DNA of 64,000 nt from Antarctobacter albus (GTDB lineage: Bacteria > Pseudomonadota > Alphaproteobacteria > Rhodobacterales > Rhodobacteraceae), in the NCBI RefSeq assembly GCF_900101505.1, contig NZ_FMZI01000005.1, positions 186,001 through 250,000 on the forward strand. The letters run 5' to 3'. The notes beneath the pieces are model-generated. The model was not told the origin of the DNA and did not search any database. It worked only from the letters and a program-made list of their open reading frames with translations. The position numbers and the translations under genes are program-made. This document shows positions 17,474 to 26,900 of the stretch, piece after piece (within the stretch, counting starts at the first letter, position 1; each line of letters opens with the position of its first letter).

Positions 17474-18206
17474 TGCAGGTCTCTCCCGGCGCGTGATCGT
17501 GACTGTGCGTGTGTTCGTGACGGTAGAGCGCCAGCGCGCCTTGCGTGCCGGTGCCGAACAAAGCGCGGTATTCCTCGGCCTGGGCGACGACCTCGGGGTG
17601 GCCTTCACAGCAGACATGCCCGTTGAGACAGATCACCCGGTCGCTTGCGCTCATGACGACGTGCAATTCATGGCTGACCATCAGGACGGCACAGCCCATG
17701 CGGTTCCGCAGCGCCTCGATCTGGCGATAGAAACTGGCCTGTCCGGGCTGGTCCAGACCGGTTGTCGGCTCGTCCAGGATCAGGATCTGCGGGTCGTTCA
17801 GCAGCGCTCGCGCCAACAGGACCCGCTGGAACTGACCGCCCGACAGGTCCGACATCTGCCGCCCCGCCAGGTCGCCTGCCCCGGCATCGTCCAGGACCTT
17901 GGCACAGTCCGCCGCGCTGACCCGCGACGGCAGGTTCAGGAACCGCGCCACAGTCATCGGCATCGACCCGTCCAGCCGCAGCCCCTGCGGGACATAGCCC
18001 AGCCGCAGCGCAGGTTGACGCGTCACCTTGCCCCGCGAAGGTCTGAGCGCCCCGATCAGCGCCCGCAGCAACGTCGATTTGCCCGACCCGTTCGGCCCCA
18101 CCACGGTGACGATCTCCCCAGGTGCGATCGAAAAATCCACGTCGCGCAGGACCTCGCGCGTGCCGTGCCGCAGGGTCAGGCCCCGCGCCTCGATCAAGCC
18201 GCTCAC
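17463..18206 (-). CDS. znuC: Zinc ABC transporter ATP-binding protein
   Basis: 247 aa. Walker A GPNGSGKST (near 38-46), Q-loop GYVPQGL, signature LSGGQ (near 130), Walker B ILILDEP and a His switch (VSHEL) are all present. The GTG start at 18206 overlaps the stop of zur by 4 nt; the ATG 9 codons upstream is less likely. The C-terminus ends in a histidine-rich tail (HEHTHSHDH), which may bind zinc. Confidence 0.93.
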   Translation of the reverse strand: MSGLIEARGLTLRHGTREVLRDVDFSIAPGEIVTVVGPNGSGKSTLLRALIGALRPSRGKVTRQPALRLGYVPQGLRLDGSMPMTVARFLNLPSRVSAADCAKVLDDAGAGDLAGRQMSDLSGGQFQRVLLARALLNDPQILILDEPTTGLDQPGQASFYRQIEALRNRMGCAVLMVSHELHVVMSASDRVICLNGHVCCEGHPEVVAQAEEYRALFGTGTQGALALYRHEHTHSHDHAPGETCNAG

Positions 18207-18682
18207 GCGTCGGCCTCCACGCAGGCGGGGCACAGGCCCTCGGCCTCGATTGCCACGCGTTCGACCTTGAACCCCAGCTCCCCGGCAGCGGCCCGCAGCG
18301 CGTCAGAGGCGCGCCGCCCCGGCGTTTCCGCCACCGCCGAACAGGCCCGGCAGATCAGGAAACAGGGCGCATGCCGTTCCCCCGGCGCCGCGCAGGCGAC
18401 AAAGGCATTCAGCCGCTCGATGCGATGCGCAAACCCGTTGGCCACAAGGAAATCCAGCGCCCGGTAGGCCACCGGCGGCTGTGAACCCAGCCCCTCCTTG
18501 CGCAGCACATCCAGCACGTCGTAGGCGCCCATCGCCCGGTGCTCGTCCAGCAGGATCTCCAGCACCCGGCGACGCACCGGCGTGAACTGCAGCCCCTGCG
18601 CCTTGCAGGCCTCTTCGGCCGTGCGCAGCGACGTGGCGATGCAGTGGTGGTGATCGTGATGTTCGAACCCCTTGGTTTCCAT
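18203..18682 (-). CDS. zur: Zinc uptake regulator (Fur family)
   Basis: 159 aa Fur-type repressor: an N-terminal winged helix (QFTPVRRRVLEILLDEH, then PVAYRALDFLVANGFAHRIE) and a C-terminal dimer/metal domain with CRAC and CPAC cysteine pairs that hold structural zinc. A His-rich N-terminus (EHHDHHHC) precedes it. It leads the zur-znuC-znuB operon and is divergent from znuA. Assignment to Zur rather than Fur rests on this context and on the Zur-like boxes at 18711 and 18748. Confidence 0.93.
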   Translation of the reverse strand: METKGFEHHDHHHCIATSLRTAEEACKAQGLQFTPVRRRVLEILLDEHRAMGAYDVLDVLRKEGLGSQPPVAYRALDFLVANGFAHRIERLNAFVACAAPGERHAPCFLICRACSAVAETPGRRASDALRAAAGELGFKVERVAIEAEGLCPACVEADA

Positions 18683-18710
18683 GTCGCGACTCTCCTTCGG
18701 GTTTGGGGTT

Positions 18711-18760
18711 GATATGGTATAACGTTTTGCCGTACAAGCCCGCGAACGTTATATCATAAC
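18711..18760. promoter_or_regulatory. Two Zur-box-like sites in the zur/znuA divergent promoter
   Basis: GATATGGTATAAC at 18711-18723 (reverse complement GTTATACCATATC) and GTTATATCATAAC at 18748-18760 share the palindrome GTTATAYCATAAC, which matches the alphaproteobacterial Zur motif. One site is closest to zur, the other to znuA, consistent with coordinate zinc repression of both operons. Confidence 0.8.
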
Positions 18761-18779
18761 ACACACGATCCGAGGTTCC

Positions 18780-19766
18780 ATGCTCCGCCCCCTTCTCCTG
18801 TCCGCCTGCATCGCCCTGCCCCAAACCACCCTGGCAGAGGTGCCCCGCGTCGTCACCGACATCGGCCCGGTCGAAAGCCTCGTCGCCACGGTCCTGGGCG
18901 ATCTCGGCACGCCGGAACGGCTTTTGGCCCCCGGTGACTCGCCGCACCACATGGCCCTGCGCCCCAGCCAGGGACGCGCCCTGTCCGATGCCGACGTGGT
19001 GGTCTGGGTCGGGCCGGACCTGACACCGCAACTGCAAGAGCAGATCGACGCGCTGGCCGGATCTGCCCTCTCGCTGCCCCTTGGAGAGGCGCCCGGCACG
19101 CATCTTTTGCCCTTCCGTGACACCGGTCTCTTTCCGCATGAACATGACGAGCATGAAGAGCATCGCGACGAACACGACGAACATGAAGATGACCACGACG
19201 ATGACCATCATGACGACCACGCCGAAGAGCATCATGCCCACGACGGCCACGGCGCCCATGACCCGCACGTCTGGCTGTCCCCGGAAAACGCGACGCTCTG
19301 GCTGAGCCTGATCGCCGAGGCCCTGTCACAGGCGGACCCCGAGAACGCCGCTACGTATGTCGCCAATGCCGAGGCCGGCGCCCGGACCATCGCAGAAACC
19401 GTGGAGCAGGCACGCGCGGCCCTGGATCCGGTCGCTGACCGCCCGCTCGCCCTCGCCCATGATGCCTACCAGTACTACGAAGAGTTCTTTGGCCTCAGCG
19501 TCATCGGCGCCATCTCGGATGCGGATGCGAACACGCCCGGACCGTCCCGGCTGGCCGCCCTGCGCGACGGGCTGGCCGAACAGGGGGCGGCCTGCGTCCT
19601 GACCGAAGCCACCACGGACCCGCGCCTGCTGGAGGCGGTCAAGGCCAGCGGCCTGCCCTCGGTGCAGCTCGACCCGCTGGGAACGGACCTGCCGCAGGGC
19701 ACCGCGCTTTATCCGGCGTTGATCCTGGAAACCGCGACCCGGATCGCAGGCTGCGCCGGCATCTGA
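18780..19766 (+). CDS. znuA: Zinc ABC transporter periplasmic binding protein
   Basis: 328 aa with a signal peptide (cleavage after about residue 19, TTLA). Cluster A-I metal-binding fold: the first ligand histidine lies in PGDSPHHMALRPS (near 60), followed by a long His/Asp/Glu-rich loop (about residues 119-158, over 15 histidines), then HDPHVWLSPENA. Further ligands follow (AHDAYQYYEEFFGL; the final Asp in LDPLGTDL). The acidic His loop is characteristic of ZnuA and is thought to scavenge zinc. Confidence 0.95.
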   Translation: MLRPLLLSACIALPQTTLAEVPRVVTDIGPVESLVATVLGDLGTPERLLAPGDSPHHMALRPSQGRALSDADVVVWVGPDLTPQLQEQIDALAGSALSLPLGEAPGTHLLPFRDTGLFPHEHDEHEEHRDEHDEHEDDHDDDHHDDHAEEHHAHDGHGAHDPHVWLSPENATLWLSLIAEALSQADPENAATYVANAEAGARTIAETVEQARAALDPVADRPLALAHDAYQYYEEFFGLSVIGAISDADANTPGPSRLAALRDGLAEQGAACVLTEATTDPRLLEAVKASGLPSVQLDPLGTDLPQGTALYPALILETATRIAGCAGI

Positions 19767-19780
19767 CCCGCGCCGGGGCC

Positions 19781-20557
19781 CTACGGGGCCCCGCGCCGCC
19801 CTTCGAAGGCCTTGACCTCGATCCCCGCCGCCTCCAGCGCACCACGCACGGCGCGCGCCATCGGCAGGGCCGTCGCCCCATCCCCATGCAGGCAGATCGT
19901 GTCGATCCCCGCCGGGATCGGATCGCCCGTCTCGGGCAGGATCGCGCCCGCCTGCACCATCTTCACAATCCGCGGCGCCGCCTCTGCGGGATCATGCAGC
20001 ACCGCCCCGGGCAGGCTGCGATCCACCAGCGTCGCATCCGCGTTATAGGCCCGGTCGGCGAAAATCTCACCCGCCCAGAGACAGCCCAGCCGTTCCACCA
20101 CCCGCTGCTGCGCCGTCGCGGCCAGAACCATCACGATGATCTCGGGCGCCACTTCCAAGGCGGCGCCATAACAGGCCTCGGCCAGCCCCTCGTCCTCTGA
20201 GGTCATGTTGGACAGCGCACCGTGCAGTTTCAGGTGCCGCACTTCGGCGCCCACCGCCCGCGCCATGCCCAACGCCGCCCCCAGCTGGTACTGCACCATG
20301 TGCCGCAGGGATCGCTCGGGCAGGTGCATCCGCCGCCGCCCGAACCCCTGCAGGTCGGCGAACCCGGGATGCGCGCCGATGCCCACCCCCCGCGCCTTGG
20401 CCGTCGTCATCGTCTCGGCCATCACGTCCCAGTCCCCGGCGTGAAAGCCGCAGGCGACATTGGCGCTGGTGACGACCTCCAGCAGGGCGGCGTCCTGCCC
20501 CATCACCCAGGGGCCAAAACTCTCGCCCATGTCGGCGTTCAGATCCACGGATGTCAT
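19781..20557 (-). CDS. pxpA: 5-oxoprolinase subunit A (LamB/YcsF family)
   Basis: 258 aa. It begins with the family motif VDLNADMGESFG and continues SANVACGFHAGDW and GIGAHPGFADLQGFGRR. PxpABC opens 5-oxoproline to glutamate with ATP. Its start overlaps the pxpC stop by 4 nt, making an operon pxpB-pxpC-pxpA. Last gene of the operon. Confidence 0.95.
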   Translation of the reverse strand: MTSVDLNADMGESFGPWVMGQDAALLEVVTSANVACGFHAGDWDVMAETMTTAKARGVGIGAHPGFADLQGFGRRRMHLPERSLRHMVQYQLGAALGMARAVGAEVRHLKLHGALSNMTSEDEGLAEACYGAALEVAPEIIVMVLAATAQQRVVERLGCLWAGEIFADRAYNADATLVDRSLPGAVLHDPAEAAPRIVKMVQAGAILPETGDPIPAGIDTICLHGDGATALPMARAVRGALEAAGIEVKAFEGRRGAP

Positions 20558-21555
20558 GACAGTTCCTCCCCGGCGGTCACGCCGTCGATCAATTCATAAG
20601 ACAGCAGGTCCGGCATGTCCGCCGGATCGCGCACCAGCGGGCGCACCGGGATACTTTCCAGCCCGCGCCGGAACGCCGCCTCTGCCTCCAGCGCCTCGTC
20701 GCGCGACACGAAGCGGAACCGCAGCTCCGCCCCCGGCGCCGCCTGCGCCACGCGCGGCAGGTCCGCCGGGATCACCGTGCCGATGCGCGGATAGCCCCCG
20801 GTGGTCTGGCATTCATAGAGCAGGACATAGGGCGCCCCATCGCCGGGGATCTGGATGTCCCCGGGCGTGATGACCTCGGACACGATGCTCTGCCCCTCGG
20901 TCAGGCCATAGCCTTGGCCCTCGGGTTTCAGGCGGATTCCCATGCGGTTGCCCCGGCTGTCGCGCGTGAATCGCTCTTCGACGAACCGCGCCCGCGTTTC
21001 CTCGGGGAACATGCCCGTCTGCAAGGACGGCAGCACCCGCAGCACACCGCCGCCGAACCGGTCCACCGGGTCCAGCGTCAGCCCCGTCTCGCGCCCGGTG
21101 TCGGGGCCAAGCGGCAGGCGGTCGCCCGCCTCCAGCAGCCTCCCCAACCCGGCGTTCAGATGCGCTGACCGCGCGCCGAGGTCCTCGGGCAGATCAAACC
21201 CGCCGCCCACGGTCAGGTAGCCGTAGACCCCCGCGAGGGCGCCGCCGATCTCCAGCACCGCCCCGGCAGGCAGGGCGTGGCTCGCGTTCCAGGCGAGCGG
21301 CGCGCCCGCCAGCGTGGCGCGCATCGGCGCCCCGGTCAGCGCGATGCGACAAGGCGCATCGACCCGGAACCGCCCGCCGTAGCCCGCCAGTTCCAAAGCC
21401 GTCCCCACGGGCTGGCGCAACAGCGCCGCCCCCTCGGCCAGCGCTTGCCGATCCGCCGCCCCGCCCCGCGACAGGCCCAGCGCCATGTACCCCGGTCGCC
21501 CGTCATCCTGCACCGTCACGCCCGGCCCGGCCTGCAGGATCTCCAGCACGCTCAT
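20554..21555 (-). CDS. pxpC: 5-oxoprolinase subunit C (biotin-dependent carboxylase-like, KipA type)
   Basis: 333 aa of the KipA/allophanate hydrolase-2 family: N-terminal GPGVTVQDDGRPGYMALG, then GAADRQALAEG and a C-terminal QTTGGYPRIGTVIPADLPR. It is the usual length and partners with PxpB and PxpA in 5-oxoproline hydrolysis. It overlaps both neighbours by 4 nt. Without the partners it might be called a urea amidolyase homologue; here the operon settles it. Confidence 0.94.
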   Translation of the reverse strand: MSVLEILQAGPGVTVQDDGRPGYMALGLSRGGAADRQALAEGAALLRQPVGTALELAGYGGRFRVDAPCRIALTGAPMRATLAGAPLAWNASHALPAGAVLEIGGALAGVYGYLTVGGGFDLPEDLGARSAHLNAGLGRLLEAGDRLPLGPDTGRETGLTLDPVDRFGGGVLRVLPSLQTGMFPEETRARFVEERFTRDSRGNRMGIRLKPEGQGYGLTEGQSIVSEVITPGDIQIPGDGAPYVLLYECQTTGGYPRIGTVIPADLPRVAQAAPGAELRFRFVSRDEALEAEAAFRRGLESIPVRPLVRDPADMPDLLSYELIDGVTAGEELS

Positions 21556-22295
21556 GCCAAAGGCTCCACCGTCACGCCGCCCTTGGGATCGCCCGACAAA
21601 CGGTCCCAGGCGTCCGCCGGAACCGCGTCAAAGACCACCTCGTCCCCGGGCCGCAACAGGAAGGGCGTCTCGCTCTCGGGCCGGAACAGGGGCGCCGCCG
21701 TGCGCCCCACCTGCCGCCACCCCGTCGGCGCCGAGACCGAGAACAGCACGAATTGCCGGATCGCCACCACCAGCGCCCCCTCGGGCACGCGCGGCGTCAG
21801 CCCGGCCTGGCGCGGGATGTCCCAGGCCTCGGGCAGCGTGCCCAGATAGGGCTGGCCCGGCGCAAAACCGATGGCGTTCACCCGCACCCGCGCCTGCGAC
21901 AACTCAAGCTGCGCCGCCTCCGCGTTCATGCCTGCCGCCGACGCCGCCTCATCCAGTTGCGGGCCGAAATCACCACCATAGACCGTGGGAATACGCAACA
22001 GCCGCCGTCCCTCGGGCAGGGGCGCCGCGTACCAGTCATCATGCGCCAGCCGCGCCTCCAGATCGGCACTCAGGGCCTCAAGCGACAGGAACAGCGGATC
22101 GAACCGCAGGTAGGTGGAGACAAGCGAAGTCGAAATCTCCTCGACCCCGTCCGGCGGATCGCGTTCGACCGCTGCCCGAAAGGCCAGCGCCGCCCTGTTC
22201 GCCGGTTCCGACAGCGCCGGACCGAACTGCACGATCACGCCATCCAGCCCGATGGGCGCAATCCGGGGAAAGTCAGTGCAAGGCTCTTTGGTCAC
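21552..22295 (-). CDS. pxpB: 5-oxoprolinase subunit B (KipI type)
   Basis: 247 aa. The allophanate hydrolase subunit 1 fold is recognisable from IPTVYGGDFGPQLDEAA (about residues 107-123), GFAPGQPYLGTLP and PRVPEGALVVAIRQ. First gene of the pxpBCA operon. The upstream gap carries a dispersed repeat rather than an obvious operator. Confidence 0.94.
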   Translation of the reverse strand: MTKEPCTDFPRIAPIGLDGVIVQFGPALSEPANRAALAFRAAVERDPPDGVEEISTSLVSTYLRFDPLFLSLEALSADLEARLAHDDWYAAPLPEGRRLLRIPTVYGGDFGPQLDEAASAAGMNAEAAQLELSQARVRVNAIGFAPGQPYLGTLPEAWDIPRQAGLTPRVPEGALVVAIRQFVLFSVSAPTGWRQVGRTAAPLFRPESETPFLLRPGDEVVFDAVPADAWDRLSGDPKGGVTVEPLA

Positions 22296-22357
22296 GTCGC
22301 GATGCTCCTCCTCCCAGAGACCACCACGCGGCAGGCGGCTTGTCCACTGCGCTGCAG

Positions 22358-22446
22358 CTTCTTTGGTTTTGAAAATACCTCGGGGGAGTCGACCGAAGGG
22401 AGACGGGGGTCATGCCGGAGGCGTGCCTTCGGCATGACGCCCCCCC
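22358..22446. repeat. Dispersed intergenic repeat, copy 1
   Basis: Begins CTTCTTTGGTTTTGAAAATA, continues CCTCGGGGGAGTC and ends with a GC-rich inverted repeat (GGGGGTCATGCCG facing CGGCATGACGCCCCC). Related segments occur at 36654, 51569 and weakly at 27898. It follows the 3' end of the leftward aminotransferase gene, where the hairpin may act as a terminator. Confidence 0.65.
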
Positions 22447-22474
22447 ACGCCACGCCCGGCGACCGGCACCACCT

Positions 22475-23719
22475 TCAACCGAGAATGCCCCGCATCGCCG
22501 TCAGGAAAGCCCGCACTTCCCCCATCGAGTTGTAGTGCGCCAGCGACACCCGGATGCAATCGGCCTGCCCCAGGGGGTCCAGCACGTTGCCCGAGTAGTG
22601 ATCCGCCTTGCGGGTATGCGTGCGGATGCCGGCCTCGTTCAGCGCCGCGACGATCTCGGCTGAAGGGCGCCCTTCGGCCCAGAAGCTCACCAGCCCTTCG
22701 CGGCCGGCGTTGTCGGTGCCGCCGATGACGGTCACGCCCGGCAGGTTCGCCAGCCCGGCCAGGTTGCCGGTACCGTGGATCATCGCCTGGCACAGCGCCG
22801 CCTCGTGGGCATGGATCGCCCGTCGTGCCTCCGCCAGCCGCTCGGTCCGCGTCGCCGCATCCGACACCTGCGCGCCCAGCCAGTCGAAATAGCTCACGAC
22901 GTCCGAGAAGGTCGCATAGGCGCCGGTATCCCGCGTGCCCAGTTCCCAGTTGCCCTCCGGCCCGCCGATCAGCGCATCATGCGCCAACGCTGTCAGCCGG
23001 TCCGAGGCCCAGGCCACGCCGTAGCCATGCCGCGAAAAGACCTTGTACGGAGAGATCACGTAGCCGTCGACACCCGCACCCGCCACGTCGATATGGCCGT
23101 GGCAAGCGTGCTGGATGCCGTCGACGATGATGAAACACTCGGGCGCAACGGCGCGGATCGCATCGGCGATCCCCGGCAGGTCCATCCCGATCCCCGTCAC
23201 CGGCGACGTGTGCAGGATCGTGGCCACCGCCGTGTCCGGCGTCACATGCGCCGCATAGGCATCGGGCGTCACCCGCCCCGTGGCGTCGTCATGCGGGATC
23301 AGGACATGCCGCCGCGAGGATACCCCGGCCCAGCGCGCCATCGCGCTGCGCGATGCAGGGTGTTCCACGGTCGACCCCAGCGCTCTCCCCGGCCCCGCGC
23401 CCAGGCAGGCATCCCGGATCAGCCGGAACAGCAGTTCGGTGCCGCTTTCGCCAAAGATCACCGCACCGCCCTCGGCGCCCAGGAATTCGCGCACATCCGC
23501 CCGCGCCCTGTCGATCACCTCGACCAGCGCCCTGGAGGCCGGGTTGTCGCGCCCCTGGTTGTCGGGGATCGCCGCGAACCGCGTCGATGTCTCGACCACC
23601 GCATTCAGGGTCAGTGCCCCGCCCGCGTTCTCGAAGAACACGCGCTTGCCGGTAAAGGGGCAGTCCTCGACATGGGCAAAACGCCCGCGAATCTCGCTCA
23701 ACAAGGCATCTTCGAACAT
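22475..23719 (-). CDS. Class V aminotransferase, cysteine desulfurase-like
   Basis: 414 aa from ATG 23719, 1-nt overlap with yacG (TGATG). PLP-enzyme landmarks: FFENAGGALTLNAVV, the histidine in STVEHPASRSAMARW, DGIQHACHGHIDV (Asp contacting the cofactor) and the Schiff-base lysine in ISPYKVFSRHGYG. SufS/Csd-like fold, but the distal Cys loop of a desulfurase cannot be identified with certainty, so the exact reaction is open (lyase, desulfurase or isopenicillin-N-epimerase-like). Confidence 0.85.
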   Translation of the reverse strand: MFEDALLSEIRGRFAHVEDCPFTGKRVFFENAGGALTLNAVVETSTRFAAIPDNQGRDNPASRALVEVIDRARADVREFLGAEGGAVIFGESGTELLFRLIRDACLGAGPGRALGSTVEHPASRSAMARWAGVSSRRHVLIPHDDATGRVTPDAYAAHVTPDTAVATILHTSPVTGIGMDLPGIADAIRAVAPECFIIVDGIQHACHGHIDVAGAGVDGYVISPYKVFSRHGYGVAWASDRLTALAHDALIGGPEGNWELGTRDTGAYATFSDVVSYFDWLGAQVSDAATRTERLAEARRAIHAHEAALCQAMIHGTGNLAGLANLPGVTVIGGTDNAGREGLVSFWAEGRPSAEIVAALNEAGIRTHTRKADHYSGNVLDPLGQADCIRVSLAHYNSMGEVRAFLTAMRGILG

Positions 23720-23901
23720 CAGTGTGGTTTCCGTTCTTCCCGTTCCACGGCCTGCGCCGCCTCTTCCATGTCCTCGGGATCCTCCGAGGGGATCGCGTAA
23801 CTGCCGCCCAGCCACTTCGCCAGGTCCACATCGGCGCAGCGTTTCGAGCAGAAGGGCCGGTACTCGGGGTCAGTGGTCTTCGAACAGATCGGACAGCTCA
23901 T
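23719..23901 (-). CDS. yacG: DNA gyrase inhibitor/zinc-binding protein YacG
   Basis: 60 aa. The four-cysteine zinc motif CPICSK...PFCSKRCADVD is complete, followed by DLAKWLGGSYAIP, the family's conserved tail. The ATG at 23901 overlaps the RNase gene stop by 4 nt. Placement after the RNase E/G-like gene and maf is common in Rhodobacteraceae. Confidence 0.93.
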   Translation of the reverse strand: MSCPICSKTTDPEYRPFCSKRCADVDLAKWLGGSYAIPSEDPEDMEEAAQAVEREERKPH

Positions 23902-24929
23902 ATCACCTCTCTCAACGCCACGCGGTCGCGCTTGCGCTGCAGTTCCAGCAAGCCCAGCGTCGTCCATCCCGCCACCACGGTCTCCGTGGTCTCGGCCTTC
24001 AGCGCCGCCTTCAGCACGCTTTCGACCTGGCGGCGGTCCTTTTTCACCATCGGCGCCGGGTCGACCACGATCTGCCCCCCCAGACCGCGCAGCCGCAGCT
24101 GGCGCGGCAGGTCCCGCATGGCGGCGATATTCGCCTTCAGCCCCGCCGCCGGAGAAGTATCGCCGCCGGTGTTGATGTCCACCGCCACCAGCGCCGAGGT
24201 CGGTTCGATCAGCATCGACCCGCCAGAGGGCAGCGCCACACGCGCCTTGCCCAGCGCCTCGATGGTCTCCCCCAGTTCGTGTCGGTCGAATGCCCCCTCG
24301 GCGTCGTCCAGATCCGCCGGGCCAACCCATTCGCGCCAGGCCAGCGCATGCGGGCCGTCGCCCTCGACCAGCAGTTCCGCATCGCCGATGGTATCCGCCA
24401 GAACCGCGCGGGCCAGGTCCGACATGGCCAGCAGGTCATCCATGACCTCATCCGCCAGGTCCGGATGCGCCGAGGAGCGCAGGATGACCCCCGCCCCCTC
24501 TGGCAAAGGGTTTTCAGAGATGACGTCATGCGCGATCTCCAGCAGGGCATCGCGGGTCTCGTCGTCGCGGATCTGGCGCGAGACGTTGATCCCCGGCGCC
24601 CCCGGCGTGACGATGGCATAGCGCGACTTGAACAGGATGCGATTGGTGACCGGGATCGCCTTGCCCGGCTCGGCATAGCCGGTCACCTGCACCAACAGCC
24701 GGTCGCCGGGGCTCAGCCCCTTGACCTGCCGCAGAAAGGCATTGCCGTCCGGGGTGCGCAGGAAAAGCCCGCCCTGCCCTTTCATCGGCCGTTCCACGAC
24801 GCCGCGATAGATCGACCCGGGACGCGGCAGGTCCGCGTCGATCAACAGGTCTTCCAACTGTCCATCCACCAGCAGAGCAGCCGCCTCGCGGCCTTTCCAA
24901 TGGTCCAATACGATTGTGCTGCCCTTCAT
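23898..24929 (-). CDS. Ribonuclease E/G family protein, short form
   Basis: 343 aa. It resembles RNase G/E catalytic domains: an S1-like N-terminus, and the two metal-binding aspartates in [17 protein letters not shown] (near 250) and [11 protein letters not shown] (near 288). It lacks the Zn-link and the long C-terminal scaffold of RNase E and is shorter than RNase G (about 490 aa). Its start overlaps maf by 4 nt. It probably acts in rRNA or mRNA processing. Confidence 0.88.
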   Translation of the reverse strand: MKGSTIVLDHWKGREAAALLVDGQLEDLLIDADLPRPGSIYRGVVERPMKGQGGLFLRTPDGNAFLRQVKGLSPGDRLLVQVTGYAEPGKAIPVTNRILFKSRYAIVTPGAPGINVSRQIRDDETRDALLEIAHDVISENPLPEGAGVILRSSAHPDLADEVMDDLLAMSDLARAVLADTIGDAELLVEGDGPHALAWREWVGPADLDDAEGAFDRHELGETIEALGKARVALPSGGSMLIEPTSALVAVDINTGGDTSPAAGLKANIAAMRDLPRQLRLRGLGGQIVVDPAPMVKKDRRQVESVLKAALKAETTETVVAGWTTLGLLELQRKRDRVALREVI

Positions 24930-25516
24930 GATGCGTCCCTGTAAAGCGGATAGCCCGCTGCTTGAAGCAGATTTGCCGTCTCGGCCAGCGGCAAGCCCAC
25001 CACGGCGGTGAATGACCCGCTGATCCAGGGGATCAGCGCCCCTGCCGGTCCCTGGATGCCGTAGCCGCCCGCCTTGCCGCGCCAGTCGCCGCTGTGCAGG
25101 TAGGCATTCAGCTCTTCGTTGGACAGCATCTTCATCTTGACCTGCGTGACCACGTCCCGCTCCCAGACCTTTTCACCCCGGCGCACGGCGACAGCGGTGA
25201 TGACCCGGTGGCGCCGTCCTGACAGCAAGGTCAGGAACTGCGCCGCCTCCTTTTCATCCTCGGGCTTGCCCAGGATGCGGCGGCCCATTGCCACAGTGGT
25301 ATCCGCCGACAACACGATCTCGTCCGGGTCCGAGGGAATCGCCTTGGCCTTTTCCCGGGCCAGCCGCACGCAATAGGGACGCGGCTGTTCCCCCTTTTTC
25401 GGGTCCTCGTCGATATCCGGCGGACGGATGTCATCGGCCGTGACACCAAGCTGTGCCAGCAGCTCGCGCCGGCGGGGGCTGCCGGAGCCCAGGATCAGGC
25501 GGGGCTTTGGGGACAT
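24926..25516 (-). CDS. maf: Maf family nucleotide pyrophosphatase
   Basis: 196 aa. Family motifs: [18 protein letters not shown] at the start, [30 protein letters not shown] and [10 protein letters not shown]. Maf proteins hydrolyse non-canonical nucleoside triphosphates. The gene lies between infA and the RNase gene, matching alphaproteobacterial gene order. Confidence 0.94.
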   Translation of the reverse strand: MSPKPRLILGSGSPRRRELLAQLGVTADDIRPPDIDEDPKKGEQPRPYCVRLAREKAKAIPSDPDEIVLSADTTVAMGRRILGKPEDEKEAAQFLTLLSGRRHRVITAVAVRRGEKVWERDVVTQVKMKMLSNEELNAYLHSGDWRGKAGGYGIQGPAGALIPWISGSFTAVVGLPLAETANLLQAAGYPLYRDAS

Positions 25517-25600
25517 GGACGATTTCCTTGCAACGGGGACAGGTCAGGCTTCACCAGAGGCGCCGCGCGGATGCAAGGGTGCGACAGGCGCTGCCACGCG

Positions 25601-25646
25601 AAAAAGCGGCTTGAAAGCCGCTTTCAACGCGCTTCGCAAGCGCGTT
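25601..25646 (-). terminator. Double hairpin after infA
   Basis: Two adjacent inverted repeats: AAGCGGCTT/AAGCCGCTT (25603-25622), with a T-run on the minus strand (25601-25605), and AACGCGCTT/AAGCGCGTT (25626-25646). The first has the shape of a rho-independent terminator for the leftward infA transcript, separating it from maf. Confidence 0.8.
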
Positions 25647-25705
25647 CCCCGCATAACCCGGCGAACACCGCAACCGGAAAGGCTGCGCGCCGCCGGTCTT
25701 GCAAC

Positions 25706-25924
25706 TTACTTGAAGCGATAGTTGATCCGACCCTTGGTCAGGTCGTAGGGGGTCATTTCCACCTGGACCCGGTCTCCCGCGAGGACACGGATGCGGTTCT
25801 TGCGCATCTTGCCTGCCGTATGCGCGATGATCTCATGGCCGTTGTCAAGCTCGACCCGGAACGTCGCGTTCGGCAGGAGTTCCTTCACGACACCGGGAAA
25901 TTCGAGCGTATCTTCCTTGGCCAT
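25706..25924 (-). CDS. infA: Translation initiation factor IF-1
   Basis: 72 aa, full length, with the conserved [20 protein letters not shown] start and [15 protein letters not shown] core of the S1-like OB fold. It binds the ribosomal A-site region of the 30S subunit. SD AGGAGAG precedes the ATG. Confidence 0.98.
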   Translation of the reverse strand: MAKEDTLEFPGVVKELLPNATFRVELDNGHEIIAHTAGKMRKNRIRVLAGDRVQVEMTPYDLTKGRINYRFK

Positions 25925-26006
25925 GTTCTCTCCTGAATCGAAAACCGCGCTCTAGGCGCGGCGCGCCATAATATGCGCCTGCAGCGCGGGGAATTCAAGT
26001 CACATC

Positions 26007-26891
26007 TCAGCGCAGGGCAACCACCTCCGGCGCGCCGTCCCGGCCCACCTGATCGTCCCAATGCAGCCGGTTCAGAACCACGCCCTCACGCCGCACCCGC
26101 GCCACCGCGCCCGGGTCGATCTCGGCATAGGTCCAGCCGGGCCGGTTCAGCACGCCATCGGCCAGGATGCCGGTTTCGGGAAAGCCGATGTCCGGCGGGC
26201 CGAAGACCGCGCCGCGCCCGACGCTGACATCGATCGACTCGCTCCAGTCCGCCTCCCCCACGACCGAGGACATGACCGCGACACATTGCGCCTCCAGCGC
26301 CCGAGCCATAGCGCCGATGCGCACCCGGCTGTGCCCGGACAGCGCCTCTGTCACCGAGGGCACCAACAGGATTTCCGCCTCCTGCAGGGCCCGCCCCAGC
26401 AACGGATATTCGCTGTCATAGCAGATCAGGATACCGATCTTGCCCAGCACCGTGTCGAACAGCCGCAGCGGCCCGCCCGGCACGACGTCCCAGTCCTCGC
26501 GCTCGAACCGGGTCATGATTTGCTTGTCCTGCACGCCCATCTCGCCCGAAGGCGCAAAGAAGCGCGCCCGGTTCACCGGACGCGGCCCGATCGCGGGATC
26601 GAAGACCGGTGCCGAGGCGGCCAGGATATGCACCCCGAACCGCCGCGCCAGCGAGGCGTGCAACGCATCGGCGGCGGGCACCCGCTCGGACACCGCGTGC
26701 AGGCTGGCTTCTAGGTCCAGGGCGACTTCGCGGCCTGCCAGTGTCGCCAGTTCCATCGCGCCGTATTCGGGAAAGACCAGCAGGTCGGCCCCCTCGCCCA
26801 CAGCCTCACTCACCCATCGGGTCAACTTGGCCTCGTATGCCTGCCAACTGTCCAGAAATTCCGCCGGGTACGCCGCCGCTGCAACCTTCAT
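26007..26891 (-). CDS. Carbon-nitrogen hydrolase (nitrilase superfamily)
   Basis: 294 aa with the catalytic triad of the family: E42 (FPEYGAME), K123 (QDKQIMTRFE) and C157 (ILICYDSEYP). It probably hydrolyses an amide; substrate unknown. It starts 9 nt after the stop of the acetyltransferase gene. Paired GNAT and nitrilase domains occur fused in some bacteria, so these adjacent genes may act together. Confidence 0.88.
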   Translation of the reverse strand: MKVAAAAYPAEFLDSWQAYEAKLTRWVSEAVGEGADLLVFPEYGAMELATLAGREVALDLEASLHAVSERVPAADALHASLARRFGVHILAASAPVFDPAIGPRPVNRARFFAPSGEMGVQDKQIMTRFEREDWDVVPGGPLRLFDTVLGKIGILICYDSEYPLLGRALQEAEILLVPSVTEALSGHSRVRIGAMARALEAQCVAVMSSVVGEADWSESIDVSVGRGAVFGPPDIGFPETGILADGVLNRPGWTYAEIDPGAVARVRREGVVLNRLHWDDQVGRDGAPEVVALR

Positions 26892-26900
26892 CTCACTGCC

